Shown here one piece after another: positions 57,066 through 64,000 of a stretch of 64,000 nt of DNA. The position numbers and the translations under genes are program-made. The stretch spans positions 47,909 to 111,908 of the forward strand of contig JAUUDM010000033.1 of assembly GCA_030826765.1 (NCBI GenBank), written 5' to 3'. The stretch is from Nautiliales bacterium (GTDB taxonomy: Bacteria; Campylobacterota; Campylobacteria; Campylobacterales; JAADDX01). The first letter of the stretch is position 1; every line of letters starts with the position of its first letter. The notes beneath the pieces are model-generated. The model was not told the origin of the DNA, ran no database searches, and saw only the letters and a list, made by a program, of their open reading frames with translations.

Positions 57066-57605
57066 TTATAATTTTTTAGCCAAAAATCCGGTATAAGTCA
57101 TAAACACTCCATCAAAAATAAAACTAATACCAACAATTATTCCCACTGTAATAAGTGAGGTAAATGGCCATCCAACAATCATTATAATACCTAATATTAG
57201 ACTTAAAATTCCATTTAATAATTGAAGCCACCATCCTTTTAATGGTTTAAATTCTAAAGCCATATAAAGTGTTGAAAATCCATCAATAAAAAAATAAACT
57301 GCAAGTAAAATAGCTAAAGTTACTGTCCCTGCTACTGGATAAACAAAAAGTAAAACACCTGTAAGCAATAATATTAGAGATTTAAAAAAAGCACCCGCTG
57401 AATGATTATGAGCTTTAAAAGTTAAATATGCTTTTACAATACCTGCTACTATAAAAAGTGTAGCTATTACAAATACAATACTAATACTTCCAACTACCGG
57501 ATAAATAATAGCAACAGCACCAGCAATTATAAACAAAATTCCACTAATAATTGAGAGTGTTGAAAACTCTTTTAATAAATCATTATCAAATCTATTTATG
57601 AACAT
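57066..57605 (-). CDS. HdeD-family membrane protein
   Basis: 179 residues with six membrane segments arranged as pairs of short repeats (GILFIIAGAVAIIYPVVGSI, LILLLTGVLLFVYPVAGTVT, LNGILSLILGIIMIVGWPFT). This repeat pattern is the HdeD/DUF308 signature, tied to acid or stress tolerance in enterobacteria. Its role here is unknown. It overlaps the upstream 73-residue gene by ten bases, suggesting coupled expression. Confidence 0.85.
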   Translation of the reverse strand: MFINRFDNDLLKEFSTLSIISGILFIIAGAVAIIYPVVGSISIVFVIATLFIVAGIVKAYLTFKAHNHSAGAFFKSLILLLTGVLLFVYPVAGTVTLAILLAVYFFIDGFSTLYMALEFKPLKGWWLQLLNGILSLILGIIMIVGWPFTSLITVGIIVGISFIFDGVFMTYTGFLAKKL

Positions 57606-57817
57606 TTTATCTTCTTTTTAATTTTTTCAAGTCTATCAATAAATTTATCAAATTCATTTAACTGCTCATCACATTTTGCTTTTAATTCATCTCTTTTTTT
57701 AGTCAAAATTTCTAATTGCTTATCTACTGTTTCTGCAGGAATCTCACATTTTTTTGCTAACTCTTCTTCTTTTTGCAAAGTCCACTCTTCCATTTTTTCT
57801 ATAAATTCTTTAAACAT
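57596..57817 (-). CDS. Small coiled-coil protein of unknown function
   Basis: 73 residues, strongly charged and predicted fully helical (KEFIEKMEEWTLQKEEELAK, then KRDELKAKCDEQLNEFDKF), with two cysteines in the body and a final Cys-Ser. There is no membrane segment. It overlaps the HdeD-like gene and has AAAGGA upstream, which supports it as a real gene. It might act with HdeD, but nothing beyond position supports that. Confidence 0.6.
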   Translation of the reverse strand: MFKEFIEKMEEWTLQKEEELAKKCEIPAETVDKQLEILTKKRDELKAKCDEQLNEFDKFIDRLEKIKKKIKCS

Positions 57818-57848
57818 TTTCTTATCCTTTTATTTTATTATATCAAAA

Positions 57849-58031
57849 TTAAGCATGAAACATTATAGCTTCAAACAAACCACCTATCAATGAAAAAAAT
57901 AATCCCATTACAAAAGTTACCACAAACAATGCTGGAATTGATGCAAATGCAAGTTTTATAAGAAATAAAACTAAATTCCAAAACGGAATATCAATATCTT
58001 TAAGTGTCATTTTTACTTCTTTTTCATCCAT
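57849..58031 (-). CDS. Small membrane protein of unknown function
   Basis: 60 residues. A short charged N-terminus (MDEKEVKMTLKDIDIP) is followed by one long hydrophobic stretch (about 17-57), which may span the membrane once or twice, with a conserved-looking glycine pattern GLFFSLIGGLFEA. It starts one base after the EI24-like gene's stop, with GGAGG-like sequence upstream. I do not recognise a family. Confidence 0.6.
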   Translation of the reverse strand: MDEKEVKMTLKDIDIPFWNLVLFLIKLAFASIPALFVVTFVMGLFFSLIGGLFEAIMFHA

Positions 58032-58940
58032 TTAATTACCTCCTTTATCAAGTTTTTTTTCTAAAATATAGTTATAAAAATTTAAAATTCCAAATGCTGG
58101 AGCAAAAATATTTATAATTGGTAAAAAATTTAAAATTACAGAACTTACAGATAATCCCCATATTTCTTTTTTACTAAGTTCACTATCTCCAAACATCATT
58201 GTTATCAAACTATAATAACTATCTTTAATCATAAAAGCCCACAATCCTAATAATAAAAATATATTAACAAAAGGAATAAGCATAAAAGGTAAAAGCAACA
58301 TCACTCCCACTAAAAACAGAATAAAATCTCTACAAATTATCAAAATAATTTTGGGGATATTTACTGAATTTGTATCAAATTCTGGATATTCTTCGTCTGC
58401 TAAATCAGATAATTTTTCAATCATAAAAAATAAAAATGTAAATGAAATAGATGCTGAATAAAGCATATAAAATAAAAGTGCTGAAACTAAAATACTCATA
58501 AGTTGCTCAACTGTAGAAAATGGTAATATTTTAAGAAAATTTTCTATATAAGCAAGTGCTGATGAATCATAATGCCAAAATATAAAAGTCCAAAAAGCAA
58601 TTATAAAAGCCCCTGCTGTAATCGCTACATAATGAAAATGTGTTTTTTCAAGCTCTTTTTCTACAAGTTCATTAAAAAGTGAAAAAATAATCCCTACAGT
58701 TATAAATATAGCTTGAATCCATAAAATAGTATATATTATAAAAGCTCCACTATATTTAATAAAACTAAAAGGCATTATATTTAATAAATGTGTCGTAAAA
58801 TTTATCATAGGTTGCCAAAAAATATAACCTAAAATTAGCCAAACAAAAAGCCAAATAATTCCATTAATTAACGATAATTTTTTAATATCCCATCTTCCTA
58901 AATCTTTGAAAGATTCACTAATTGAATTTATCAATTCCAT
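58032..58940 (-). CDS. EI24-domain (CysZ-like) membrane protein
   Basis: 302 residues with about six to seven hydrophobic helices. The architecture, starting LINSISESFKDLGRWDIKKL and with a hydrophobic core ending LNFLPIINIFAPAFGILNFY, fits the EI24/CysZ family. CysZ in enterobacteria imports sulfate, but the epsilonproteobacterial versions have no proven substrate. It has its own TATAAT promoter inside the end of the upstream permease gene, and begins the sub-run leading to the HdeD-like gene. Confidence 0.75.
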   Translation of the reverse strand: MELINSISESFKDLGRWDIKKLSLINGIIWLFVWLILGYIFWQPMINFTTHLLNIMPFSFIKYSGAFIIYTILWIQAIFITVGIIFSLFNELVEKELEKTHFHYVAITAGAFIIAFWTFIFWHYDSSALAYIENFLKILPFSTVEQLMSILVSALLFYMLYSASISFTFLFFMIEKLSDLADEEYPEFDTNSVNIPKIILIICRDFILFLVGVMLLLPFMLIPFVNIFLLLGLWAFMIKDSYYSLITMMFGDSELSKKEIWGLSVSSVILNFLPIINIFAPAFGILNFYNYILEKKLDKGGN

Positions 58941-58965
58941 TTCATTCCTTTAATTCATTTTTTAT

Positions 58966-58971
58966 ATTATA
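58966..58971 (-). promoter_or_regulatory. -10 element of the EI24-like gene
   Basis: Minus-strand TATAAT, preceded by AGA and followed by ATAAA, directly after the end of the permease gene. The predicted start is near 58959 and AAAGGA precedes the ATG at 58940. Confidence 0.5.
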
Positions 58972-58973
58972 TC

Positions 58974-59456
58974 TTAAATATTATTTTCAAATAAGTATTT
59001 ATATAAAAATCCTTGCAAAACAGCAAATATTGATACTATCATTACAAATATAATTGTATATTTCAACCCAAAAAAAACAATCATAAGAGGAAACCAAATA
59101 GGTTTAATTCCTCTTGCAAACAAAAATACCACTAAAACAGAATCTTTTATTCCTTTTTCTTTGAGAGTAGATAAAAGTGGATACCAAGCATAAGTTGGAC
59201 CCATCGCTAGCCACGAAGCAAACAAAGATGTAAAATATCCTCTAAAAGAATTAGAAAAATATTTAGCAATTTTATCTTTATTTATAAATAAATTACTTAA
59301 AACAGTAAAAATAAAAATAATCAATAAAACTAAAAGTAGTTTCTCAAAAATATGAAAACTTTTCATAAAAGCTGTGTAAGTTTTATCTGGGAAAAAATGA
59401 AAAAAAACTCCATAAATTAATATTGAAATACTTAACATCATAATTCCAGATTTCAT
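58974..59456 (-). CDS. Split permease, C-terminal half, copy B
   Basis: 160 residues, four to five hydrophobic segments. The middle region LFASWLAMGPTYAWYPLLST, then KEKGIKDSVLVVFLFARGIK and PIWFPLMIVFFGLKYTI closely resembles the gene at 60838-61332. It looks like the second half of a permease of the PF03773 (ArsP/DUF318) type, normally one protein of about 300 residues. It overlaps the N-terminal half by four bases (ATGA). The substrate is unknown. Confidence 0.7.
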   Translation of the reverse strand: MKSGIMMLSISILIYGVFFHFFPDKTYTAFMKSFHIFEKLLLVLLIIFIFTVLSNLFINKDKIAKYFSNSFRGYFTSLFASWLAMGPTYAWYPLLSTLKEKGIKDSVLVVFLFARGIKPIWFPLMIVFFGLKYTIIFVMIVSIFAVLQGFLYKYLFENNI

Positions 59457-59869
59457 AAACTTTCCATTAAAAAAACTATAATATATGAACTTATAATAAT
59501 AAATACAATTGCCATAAAGTTTTGAATAATTGTAAATCTTTTACCAAGTAACTCCATTTGAAGTGGCATTTGAATTACTCCTATTGTAGTAAAAGCAAGA
59601 AAAAAAACAGTTACTCCAAACAAAGTTACTCCCTTCTTCAATAAAGCAAATCCTACAATACAAGACAAAACAACTTGTCCTATTGTAACACTCCCAGATA
59701 CTATTGAAGTTATTGTATCGTGAAGATACGCTCCATCAAAAAAATGACTTAACATCTTTGGAGTAACAAAAACTTGAAAAATTCCAACTAACCATACAAT
59801 TGCAATAAACATTGGTAAAATTTTTAAAATACTAATTGCAGATTTTTTAATCGCTTCTTTGAAATTCAT
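59453..59869 (-). CDS. Split permease, N-terminal half, copy B
   Basis: 138 residues, four hydrophobic segments. Motifs LPMFIAIVWLVGIFQVFVTP, SGSVTIGQVVLSCIVGFALL and MPLQMELLGKRFTII are shared with the gene at 61317-61748. With the downstream 160-residue gene it would rebuild a permease of the DUF318/ArsP kind. Frames differ and the genes overlap by four bases, so they are two coupled genes rather than a simple nonsense break. The class I aldolase is ten bases upstream. Confidence 0.7.
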   Translation of the reverse strand: MNFKEAIKKSAISILKILPMFIAIVWLVGIFQVFVTPKMLSHFFDGAYLHDTITSIVSGSVTIGQVVLSCIVGFALLKKGVTLFGVTVFFLAFTTIGVIQMPLQMELLGKRFTIIQNFMAIVFIIISSYIIVFLMESL

Positions 59870-59878
59870 TTTCCCCCC

Positions 59879-60781
59879 TTATTTAAGTAACTTCAAAGCT
59901 TCTTTTACAGTTGCATTTTCACAAGTAATCGCATAAATAGCATTTGCCAAATTTACAGCTTCTTTCAAGTCTCTTTGATGAATATTTCTCCCAGTTCCAT
60001 TTCCTCTACTTCCACCTTTGTGAATTTGAGCATATAATTCTTCTAAGAAAGCTTTTTCATCAACTTTTGCTCCACCTTCACAAAGCACACCACTTCTACC
60101 AGCTGCTAATGTTACTTCTTGAAGTCCTTTTACATCAAGATTACCATTTTTATCAAAAGGCACTTTTAACTTGATAAAATCAGCACCCAAACAAGCACCC
60201 ACACCTGCTGCACCAGCAATTAAATGTCTATCGTGTTCATTTTTTACAAATCTACCTTTTGGATAAATCCATAAAACAGCTAAAAGTCCATTTTTATGTG
60301 CTTGATGAACAATCTGAGCTGCTTCTTTTAGCATTGAATGCTCATACTTTCCACCCAAATAAACAGTATATCCAACACCTTTTATATCAAGTCCGCTTTC
60401 TTTAGCAAAATCCACTACATCATCTACACTAAACCATGCTTCAGAATAAGGATCTTGGGCATCATAAGGAACTAAATTTGTTTTTGAATTTAGTTTTACT
60501 AAATATGGAATATTTTTATAATCTCTTGCATATCTACTAATAAGCCCAAACTGTGTAGCAAAAACTCCAATTTTTGCTTGTGAAGCTATTTTGAATAGAT
60601 GTTCTGGATTACTATCATCTTTTGCAATACCTTTTCCATAAAAATCATTATTTAAATGTTCTACTTTTTGATCCCCAGCAAAAAGCATTAAACGATTTGA
60701 ATTATTAGTTGCTTCTTTTAGATTTTTTTTGTAAGTTGCCACCTTTTTAGCAGGTACATCTGCTGGAATGTTAAATTTCAT
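59879..60781 (-). CDS. Class I fructose-bisphosphate aldolase, DhnA/archaeal type
   Basis: 300-residue TIM-barrel aldolase with an expected Schiff-base lysine in GADFIKLKVPF near residue 205. LMLFAGDQKVEHLNND, AVLWIYPKGRFVKNEHDRHL and SRGNGTGRNIHQRDLKEA fit the DeoC/LacD/FbaB superfamily, specifically the DhnA-like class I FBP aldolase. It could complete hexose-phosphate splitting together with pgi and pfkA. It has its own TATAAT promoter. The presence of split-permease pairs on both sides suggests one of them was duplicated around it. Confidence 0.85.
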   Translation of the reverse strand: MKFNIPADVPAKKVATYKKNLKEATNNSNRLMLFAGDQKVEHLNNDFYGKGIAKDDSNPEHLFKIASQAKIGVFATQFGLISRYARDYKNIPYLVKLNSKTNLVPYDAQDPYSEAWFSVDDVVDFAKESGLDIKGVGYTVYLGGKYEHSMLKEAAQIVHQAHKNGLLAVLWIYPKGRFVKNEHDRHLIAGAAGVGACLGADFIKLKVPFDKNGNLDVKGLQEVTLAAGRSGVLCEGGAKVDEKAFLEELYAQIHKGGSRGNGTGRNIHQRDLKEAVNLANAIYAITCENATVKEALKLLK

Positions 60782-60807
60782 TTTTTCCCCTTTGATTTAT
60801 TTTTTAT

Positions 60808-60813
60808 ATTATA
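60808..60813 (-). promoter_or_regulatory. -10 element of the aldolase gene
   Basis: Minus-strand TATAAT in AGTAGTATAATATAAA, about 27 bases ahead of the ATG at 60781, with AAAGGGG as ribosome-binding site. It separates the aldolase from the permease pair upstream. Confidence 0.55.
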
Positions 60814-60837
60814 CTACTTTAAAATAACAATATTATA

Positions 60838-61332
60838 TTATTCTTCATATAATTTTTTTACTATAAATCCTTGTAATAATGAACCAACCATAATATAAAA
60901 CATCAAAATTATTGTAAAGCCTGTCCCAAAATATACAATCATCATAGGAAGCCAAGGAAGTTTTATACTTCTTGCATATAAAAATGTAACAAGTAAACTA
61001 TCTTTGATTCCTTTTTCTCTTAGACTTTGTAGCAAAGGATACCACGCATATGATGAACCGTGAGATAAAATCCCACCAATAAGTGCAATAAAATAAGCTT
61101 TTACCCCACTTTTAGTATCAAAATATTTTGCTATTTTTTTATCATCAATAAACATATCAATTATAAACATCATCACAAATACAACTGCAAATACAAAAGA
61201 AAGTTCTTTTAGAGTTTTAAAACTATCTTTTAAAGCTACAAAAATGGTATCTGAGCCAAAAAAATATAAGCTAATATAAGATAAAATCACTAAACCAAGC
61301 ATTATAATACCAGTTTTCATATAAGCCCCCAT
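60838..61332 (-). CDS. Split permease, C-terminal half, copy A
   Basis: 164 residues with about five membrane segments. ALIGGILSHGSSYAWYPLLQ, then REKGIKDSLLVTFLYARSIK and LPWLPMMIVYFGTGFTI align with the copy at 58974-59456, so the two are paralogs. It overlaps the N-terminal-half gene upstream by 16 bases. As with copy B it looks like one half of a DUF318/ArsP-type permease. The substrate is not known. An internal Met at residue 5 is a possible alternative start. Confidence 0.7.
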   Translation of the reverse strand: MGAYMKTGIIMLGLVILSYISLYFFGSDTIFVALKDSFKTLKELSFVFAVVFVMMFIIDMFIDDKKIAKYFDTKSGVKAYFIALIGGILSHGSSYAWYPLLQSLREKGIKDSLLVTFLYARSIKLPWLPMMIVYFGTGFTIILMFYIMVGSLLQGFIVKKLYEE

Positions 61333-61748
61333 ACTTTAAGAGTCCAAACAGTTGCCACAGAAACTATTACACTAAAAATCAAACTTAAAACATTTACAAT
61401 AGTAGTAAATCTTTTTCCAAATATTTCTATTTGCAAAGGTAATTGAATAACTCCTAATGTAACAAAAGATAATATAAAAGCAGTAACGGCGTAATAACTA
61501 ACACCATCTTTTAGAAGTTCCCCGCCGATTATATAACTCAAAAATGGCTGACCTATAGAAACAGCCCCAGCAACTATCCCAATTAATTCATCGTGAATTA
61601 AACTACCATTAAAAAGGCTTTGTAACATCTTAGGAGTCACATATGCTTCAAAAAGTCCTACAAGTCCAATAACAGCTAAAATCATTGGTGTAATTTTAGC
61701 TAAACTTATAAATGCTTTTTTGAGTGATTTTTTTATTCTATCTTTCAT
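61317..61748 (-). CDS. Split permease, N-terminal half, copy A
   Basis: 143 residues with four hydrophobic segments. ITPMILAVIGLVGLFEAYVT, GAVSIGQPFLSYIIGGELL and LPLQIEIFGKRFTTIV match the N-terminal half of copy B. It starts four bases before the end of the 105-residue membrane protein gene and overlaps its own C-terminal half by 16 bases. Translation of the three genes is probably coupled. Confidence 0.7.
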   Translation of the reverse strand: MKDRIKKSLKKAFISLAKITPMILAVIGLVGLFEAYVTPKMLQSLFNGSLIHDELIGIVAGAVSIGQPFLSYIIGGELLKDGVSYYAVTAFILSFVTLGVIQLPLQIEIFGKRFTTIVNVLSLIFSVIVSVATVWTLKVWGLI

Positions 61749-62062
61749 TTCATCTCCATTAATTTATGTAAATAATCGTGCATATCAAAATATCCTATCA
61801 TCATTTCAAAAAACATTCTTAAAAATAGTTCAAACATAAAAAATAGAAATATAATAAATAAAATAGTTAATATTTTTTCATTTTTATTCAAATTTTTATA
61901 AGTTTCCTCAACTAAATTATATATTTTACTAAAAAACTGATATTTTTTAAGATAGCTTCTAAAATAGAAAAACCCAATAGGAATAAAAATTGCAAAAAAA
62001 TAGTAAAAAATCAGTAAAACTTTTTGAGAAATAAATGTATTAAAAGTTAAAAAGTCAATCAT
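61745..62062 (-). CDS. Small membrane protein of unknown function
   Basis: 105 residues with two or three hydrophobic helices (KVLLIFYYFFAIFIPIGFFY near 14-33 and ILTILFIIFLFFMFELFLRM near 65-85) joined by a basic loop. I do not recognise a family. It lies 13 bases after the sensor/GGDEF gene and overlaps the split permease gene by four bases, so it is probably part of the same transcript. Confidence 0.65.
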   Translation of the reverse strand: MIDFLTFNTFISQKVLLIFYYFFAIFIPIGFFYFRSYLKKYQFFSKIYNLVEETYKNLNKNEKILTILFIIFLFFMFELFLRMFFEMMIGYFDMHDYLHKLMEMK

Positions 62063-62075
62063 ACTATTTTATATA

Positions 62076-63725
62076 CTAACAAATTACTTTATTTCTTCCA
62101 GAATCTTTTGCTAAATATAATTTCTTATCAACTTTTTCTATTAATTCATATAAATCATCTTTTTTATTATACTCCTCTACACCGACTGAAATTGTAATTT
62201 TTAAATTTGAATCACAAAAAGAATAATTTTCTATTTCTTTTCTAAAATTTTCTATTTTTTTACAAGCATTTTTTAAATCAATAAAAGGCATTATTATAAT
62301 AAATTCTTCTCCTCCATATCTTGCAACCATATCACTATTTCTAAAATGTTTTTTTAAATTTAATGATAATGTTTTTAAGACACAATCACCAATTAAATGT
62401 CCATAAGTATCATTTACTTTTTTGAAAAAATCTATATCTATCATAGCTATAGAAAAAGGAAAATTATATCTTTTAGATTCTTTTATTTTATTTTCTAAAA
62501 ATTCTATTAAATAATTTCTATTATATAGTTTAGTAAGAGGGTCTGTAATAGATTTTTCATAAAGTTCTTGTTCTTTTTCTTTTAAATTATCAAATGCAAT
62601 CTCTTTTTTTAACGATACCCCTATTATATGTACTAAATTTTTAAACAAAAGATTTAAAAAATCTCTATTCTCTTTTGTAATATCATTCTCATAACAAAAT
62701 ACAAGTTCTCCTACATTATTTTCTGAGTCATCTAATAAATAAGTTTTGATATTTTTTTTACAATTATATGAGTTTATATCAATATTTTTATTATATTTTT
62801 TTACTTCATAATTTTCTATTATAAAAGATTTCTTTTCATTTATAACAATTAAAGATATAATATTCGGAATTACTTCTTTTATATAACTAAAAAATGTTTT
62901 TAATAAATTATCTACAGAATTTGTAATAAGGGCTTCTTTAAAAATACTATTTAAAACCTCATCAACTTTATTTAAAACAATAATATCATCATAATAATCA
63001 TCCATTAAATAAAGTCCACAATTCAATTGTCTTAATTTATCAAATAAAGGTTTAATAATCTCTTTTTTGATAATACTTCCATGTTGAGGTGCTACTAAAG
63101 AAATATCTTTTTCTTCCATTCTATCAATAACATAATTTAAAATTTGTTTAGTTGGGATATAATGTTTATGAAATGGCTTTGCATAGTCAAAATATTCATC
63201 AGCACTTTTTGCAAAAAGTTGAAATTCAGGCGTTAATCCACCAAATAAATCACTTGAAAACAAAATTTTACTTTTTTTATCATAAGTAGCAAATGCTCCT
63301 GCAAAATGTGCATAAGGAGTAAAAACAAATTCAAGTTCTAAATCTTTTGCTTTTAATTTCCATTCATTTTCATCAATTAAATAAAAAGGAGTCTTCCACT
63401 GATAATGTTTAAGAAGCATTTGTGTTCGCCAATGAGTTATAATATATCTTTCACCTTTTGGAAATAACTTCTCAAGTGTAGAAAAGCATCCAACAATATC
63501 TGGGTCTTGATGATGCATTATAATATATTTTATATCTCTAAGTGGCAAAATAGAGGTTATTTTTTCTAAAACCACAGGAAAAGTTATCATACTTCCTGGG
63601 TCAATTAAAATAGATTCATCTCCATTTTTTATTAAATAAACATGACATTGAAATGGGTCATTAGGAATAACATACCCTACCCAAAAAATATTCTCAGCAA
63701 TCTCTATTGGTTTAGTATAATCCAT
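62076..63725 (-). CDS. Metallo-beta-lactamase (ODP-like) sensor fused to a GGDEF diguanylate cyclase
   Basis: 549 residues. Residues 1-240 are a metallo-beta-lactamase fold of the flavodiiron/ODP kind with a likely diiron site: HHQDPD near 71-76 (Gln in place of the usual Glu), YAHFAGAF near 138, SSDLFGG near 157, and APQHGS near 212. A linker of about 250-380 follows, which may be a divergent GAF-like domain. The C-terminal GGDEF domain (390-549) starts DPLTKLYNRNYLIEFL and has the active-site ARYGGEEF. ODP domains bind O2, so this is probably a soluble O2- or redox-responsive c-di-GMP synthase. The stretch KVNDTYGHLIGD is intact; no RxxD inhibition site is evident. Confidence 0.88.
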   Translation of the reverse strand: MDYTKPIEIAENIFWVGYVIPNDPFQCHVYLIKNGDESILIDPGSMITFPVVLEKITSILPLRDIKYIIMHHQDPDIVGCFSTLEKLFPKGERYIITHWRTQMLLKHYQWKTPFYLIDENEWKLKAKDLELEFVFTPYAHFAGAFATYDKKSKILFSSDLFGGLTPEFQLFAKSADEYFDYAKPFHKHYIPTKQILNYVIDRMEEKDISLVAPQHGSIIKKEIIKPLFDKLRQLNCGLYLMDDYYDDIIVLNKVDEVLNSIFKEALITNSVDNLLKTFFSYIKEVIPNIISLIVINEKKSFIIENYEVKKYNKNIDINSYNCKKNIKTYLLDDSENNVGELVFCYENDITKENRDFLNLLFKNLVHIIGVSLKKEIAFDNLKEKEQELYEKSITDPLTKLYNRNYLIEFLENKIKESKRYNFPFSIAMIDIDFFKKVNDTYGHLIGDCVLKTLSLNLKKHFRNSDMVARYGGEEFIIIMPFIDLKNACKKIENFRKEIENYSFCDSNLKITISVGVEEYNKKDDLYELIEKVDKKLYLAKDSGRNKVIC

Positions 63726-63739
63726 TCTATTTACCTTTT

Positions 63740-63758
63740 GTATAAATTTTATTTATAC
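63740..63758. repeat. Perfect inverted repeat upstream of the sensor/GGDEF gene
   Basis: Eight-base arms GTATAAAT/ATTTATAC around TTT. It lies between the candidate minus-strand -10 (63761-63766) and the ATG at 63725, over the expected transcription start. It could be an operator or just AT-rich symmetry. Confidence 0.4.
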
Positions 63759-63760
63759 TA

Positions 63761-63766
63761 ATTATA
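63761..63766 (-). promoter_or_regulatory. -10 element of the sensor/GGDEF gene
   Basis: Minus-strand TATAAT in GTAGTATAATTAG. The predicted start is near 63754, inside the inverted repeat. The ribosome-binding AAAAGG lies before the ATG at 63725. Confidence 0.5.
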
Positions 63767-63825
63767 CTACTTTTTTTATAAACAACAAAATTTGATAGGT
63801 ACTGACTAAATGAATTAAGAAGTGA

Positions 63826-63831
63826 TATAAT
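63826..63831 (+). promoter_or_regulatory. -10 of the terminal transposase-like gene
   Basis: TATAAT in AGTGATATAATTTAAT, about 30 bases before the ATG at 63861. It lies inside the putative IS left end, as expected for a transposase promoter. No clear -35 is seen. Confidence 0.4.
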
Positions 63832-63860
63832 TTAATAAAAAAACTTAAAGGTTAGAAAGT

Positions 63861-64000
63861 ATGAAAGTGGGATTTAACAAAGGGAAGAAATATAAAAAAT
63901 ATAAAAGACTAACACAAGAACAAAAAGATATGATATATAAATTATTTGTAGAAAAAATGGAATTGAGAAAAATAGCTAGAGTAATGGGAGTGACATTAGG
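63861..64000 (+). CDS. Transposase-like protein, 3' truncated by the window end
   Basis: Only 46 residues are visible, starting MKVGFNKGKKYKKYKRLTQE. QKDMIYKLFVEKMELRKIAR, then VMGVTLG, looks like the N-terminal helix-turn-helix of IS1/IS1595-type transposases, which commonly have LRxIARxxGVS. The frame runs off the window. The basic N-terminus and a promoter close upstream support a real gene. Family assignment is tentative. Confidence 0.55.
   Translation, partial: MKVGFNKGKKYKKYKRLTQEQKDMIYKLFVEKMELRKIARVMGVTL

Larger units (their letters stand above)
63798..64000 (+). mobile_element. Possible left end of an IS1-like insertion sequence
   Basis: The transposase-like reading frame at 63861 is preceded by GGTACTGACTAAATGAATTA starting at 63798, which from memory resembles the GGT-beginning ends of IS1-family elements. 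The right end and target duplication lie outside the window, so the boundary cannot be verified. The first base of the element is a guess. Confidence 0.4.

Noticed and set aside
1..64000. CRISPR arrays, prophage, rRNA and long tandem repeats.
   Set aside because: None seen on reading both strands; the only repeated non-coding core is the 14-base sigma-54 element and local palindromes.

Overview
This 64-kb window is very AT-rich bacterial chromosome, densely coding, with no intergenic stretch longer than about 140 bases. Gene content and order point to a flagellated member of the Campylobacterota (epsilonproteobacteria). Indicators are short-form HisG, XerD-like recombinase beside CoaX, FlgF/FlgG next to rpoD, motA-motB-fliP next to glmU, the coaBC-uppS-prepilin peptidase-lptF-truA run, and the Kch channel next to a small DUF6394-like protein. 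The genus cannot be fixed from sequence reading alone. No rRNA, tRNA or CRISPR array was seen.

Layout. 1-4.2 kb (+): 5'-truncated chemoreceptor with a nitrate/nitrite-sensor-type domain, xth, uvrC. 4.2-11.5 kb (-): motA-motB-fliP, trmA, lgt, pckA and an unusual cold-shock/coiled-coil/receiver-like protein. 11.6-19.9 kb (+): glmU, a second chemoreceptor, coaBC, an unknown gene, uppS, prepilin peptidase, lptF, truA (apparently with an ATT start) and a Memo-family gene. 19.9-27 kb (-): flgF, flgG, lpxK, a YfgM-like and a BamB-like protein, a Xer recombinase, an unknown gene, coaX, hisG and a methyltransferase. 27.1-37.7 kb: rpoD-nadE (+), nadK-recN (-), aspS-feoA-adk (+), ruvX (-), trxC (+), Kch channel and DUF6394-like protein (-). 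37.8-52.8 kb (-): one 15-kb same-strand block of central carbon metabolism: pgi, pfkA, pta, ackA, ppsA, lipB, lipA and the complete pyruvate dehydrogenase complex. 52.9-63.7 kb: patatin lipase (+), then a long minus-strand run rich in membrane proteins (two APC permeases, TauE/SafE, HdeD-like, EI24-like, two split permeases), a class I aldolase and an oxygen-sensor-like metallo-beta-lactamase/GGDEF protein. The last 200 bases look like the left end of an insertion sequence.

How the genes work together. The carbon block can interconvert hexose phosphate, PEP, pyruvate, acetyl-CoA and acetate, and both lipoylation enzymes sit beside the lipoyl-dependent PDH complex. With pckA and the aldolase it covers glycolytic and gluconeogenic directions. 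Flagellar rod genes carry good sigma-54 -24/-12 elements, and one of these overlaps the rpoD promoter on the opposite strand.

The best candidate for an undescribed accessory system is a SAM methyltransferase plus HNH nuclease pair inserted between pdhA and pdhB. Other curiosities are the ATT start of truA, a palindromic bidirectional -10 between motA and glmU, two copies of a split permease flanking the aldolase, matching Cx2CxG tails on PdhA and PfkA, and a flavoprotein-like remnant between ppsA and lipB.
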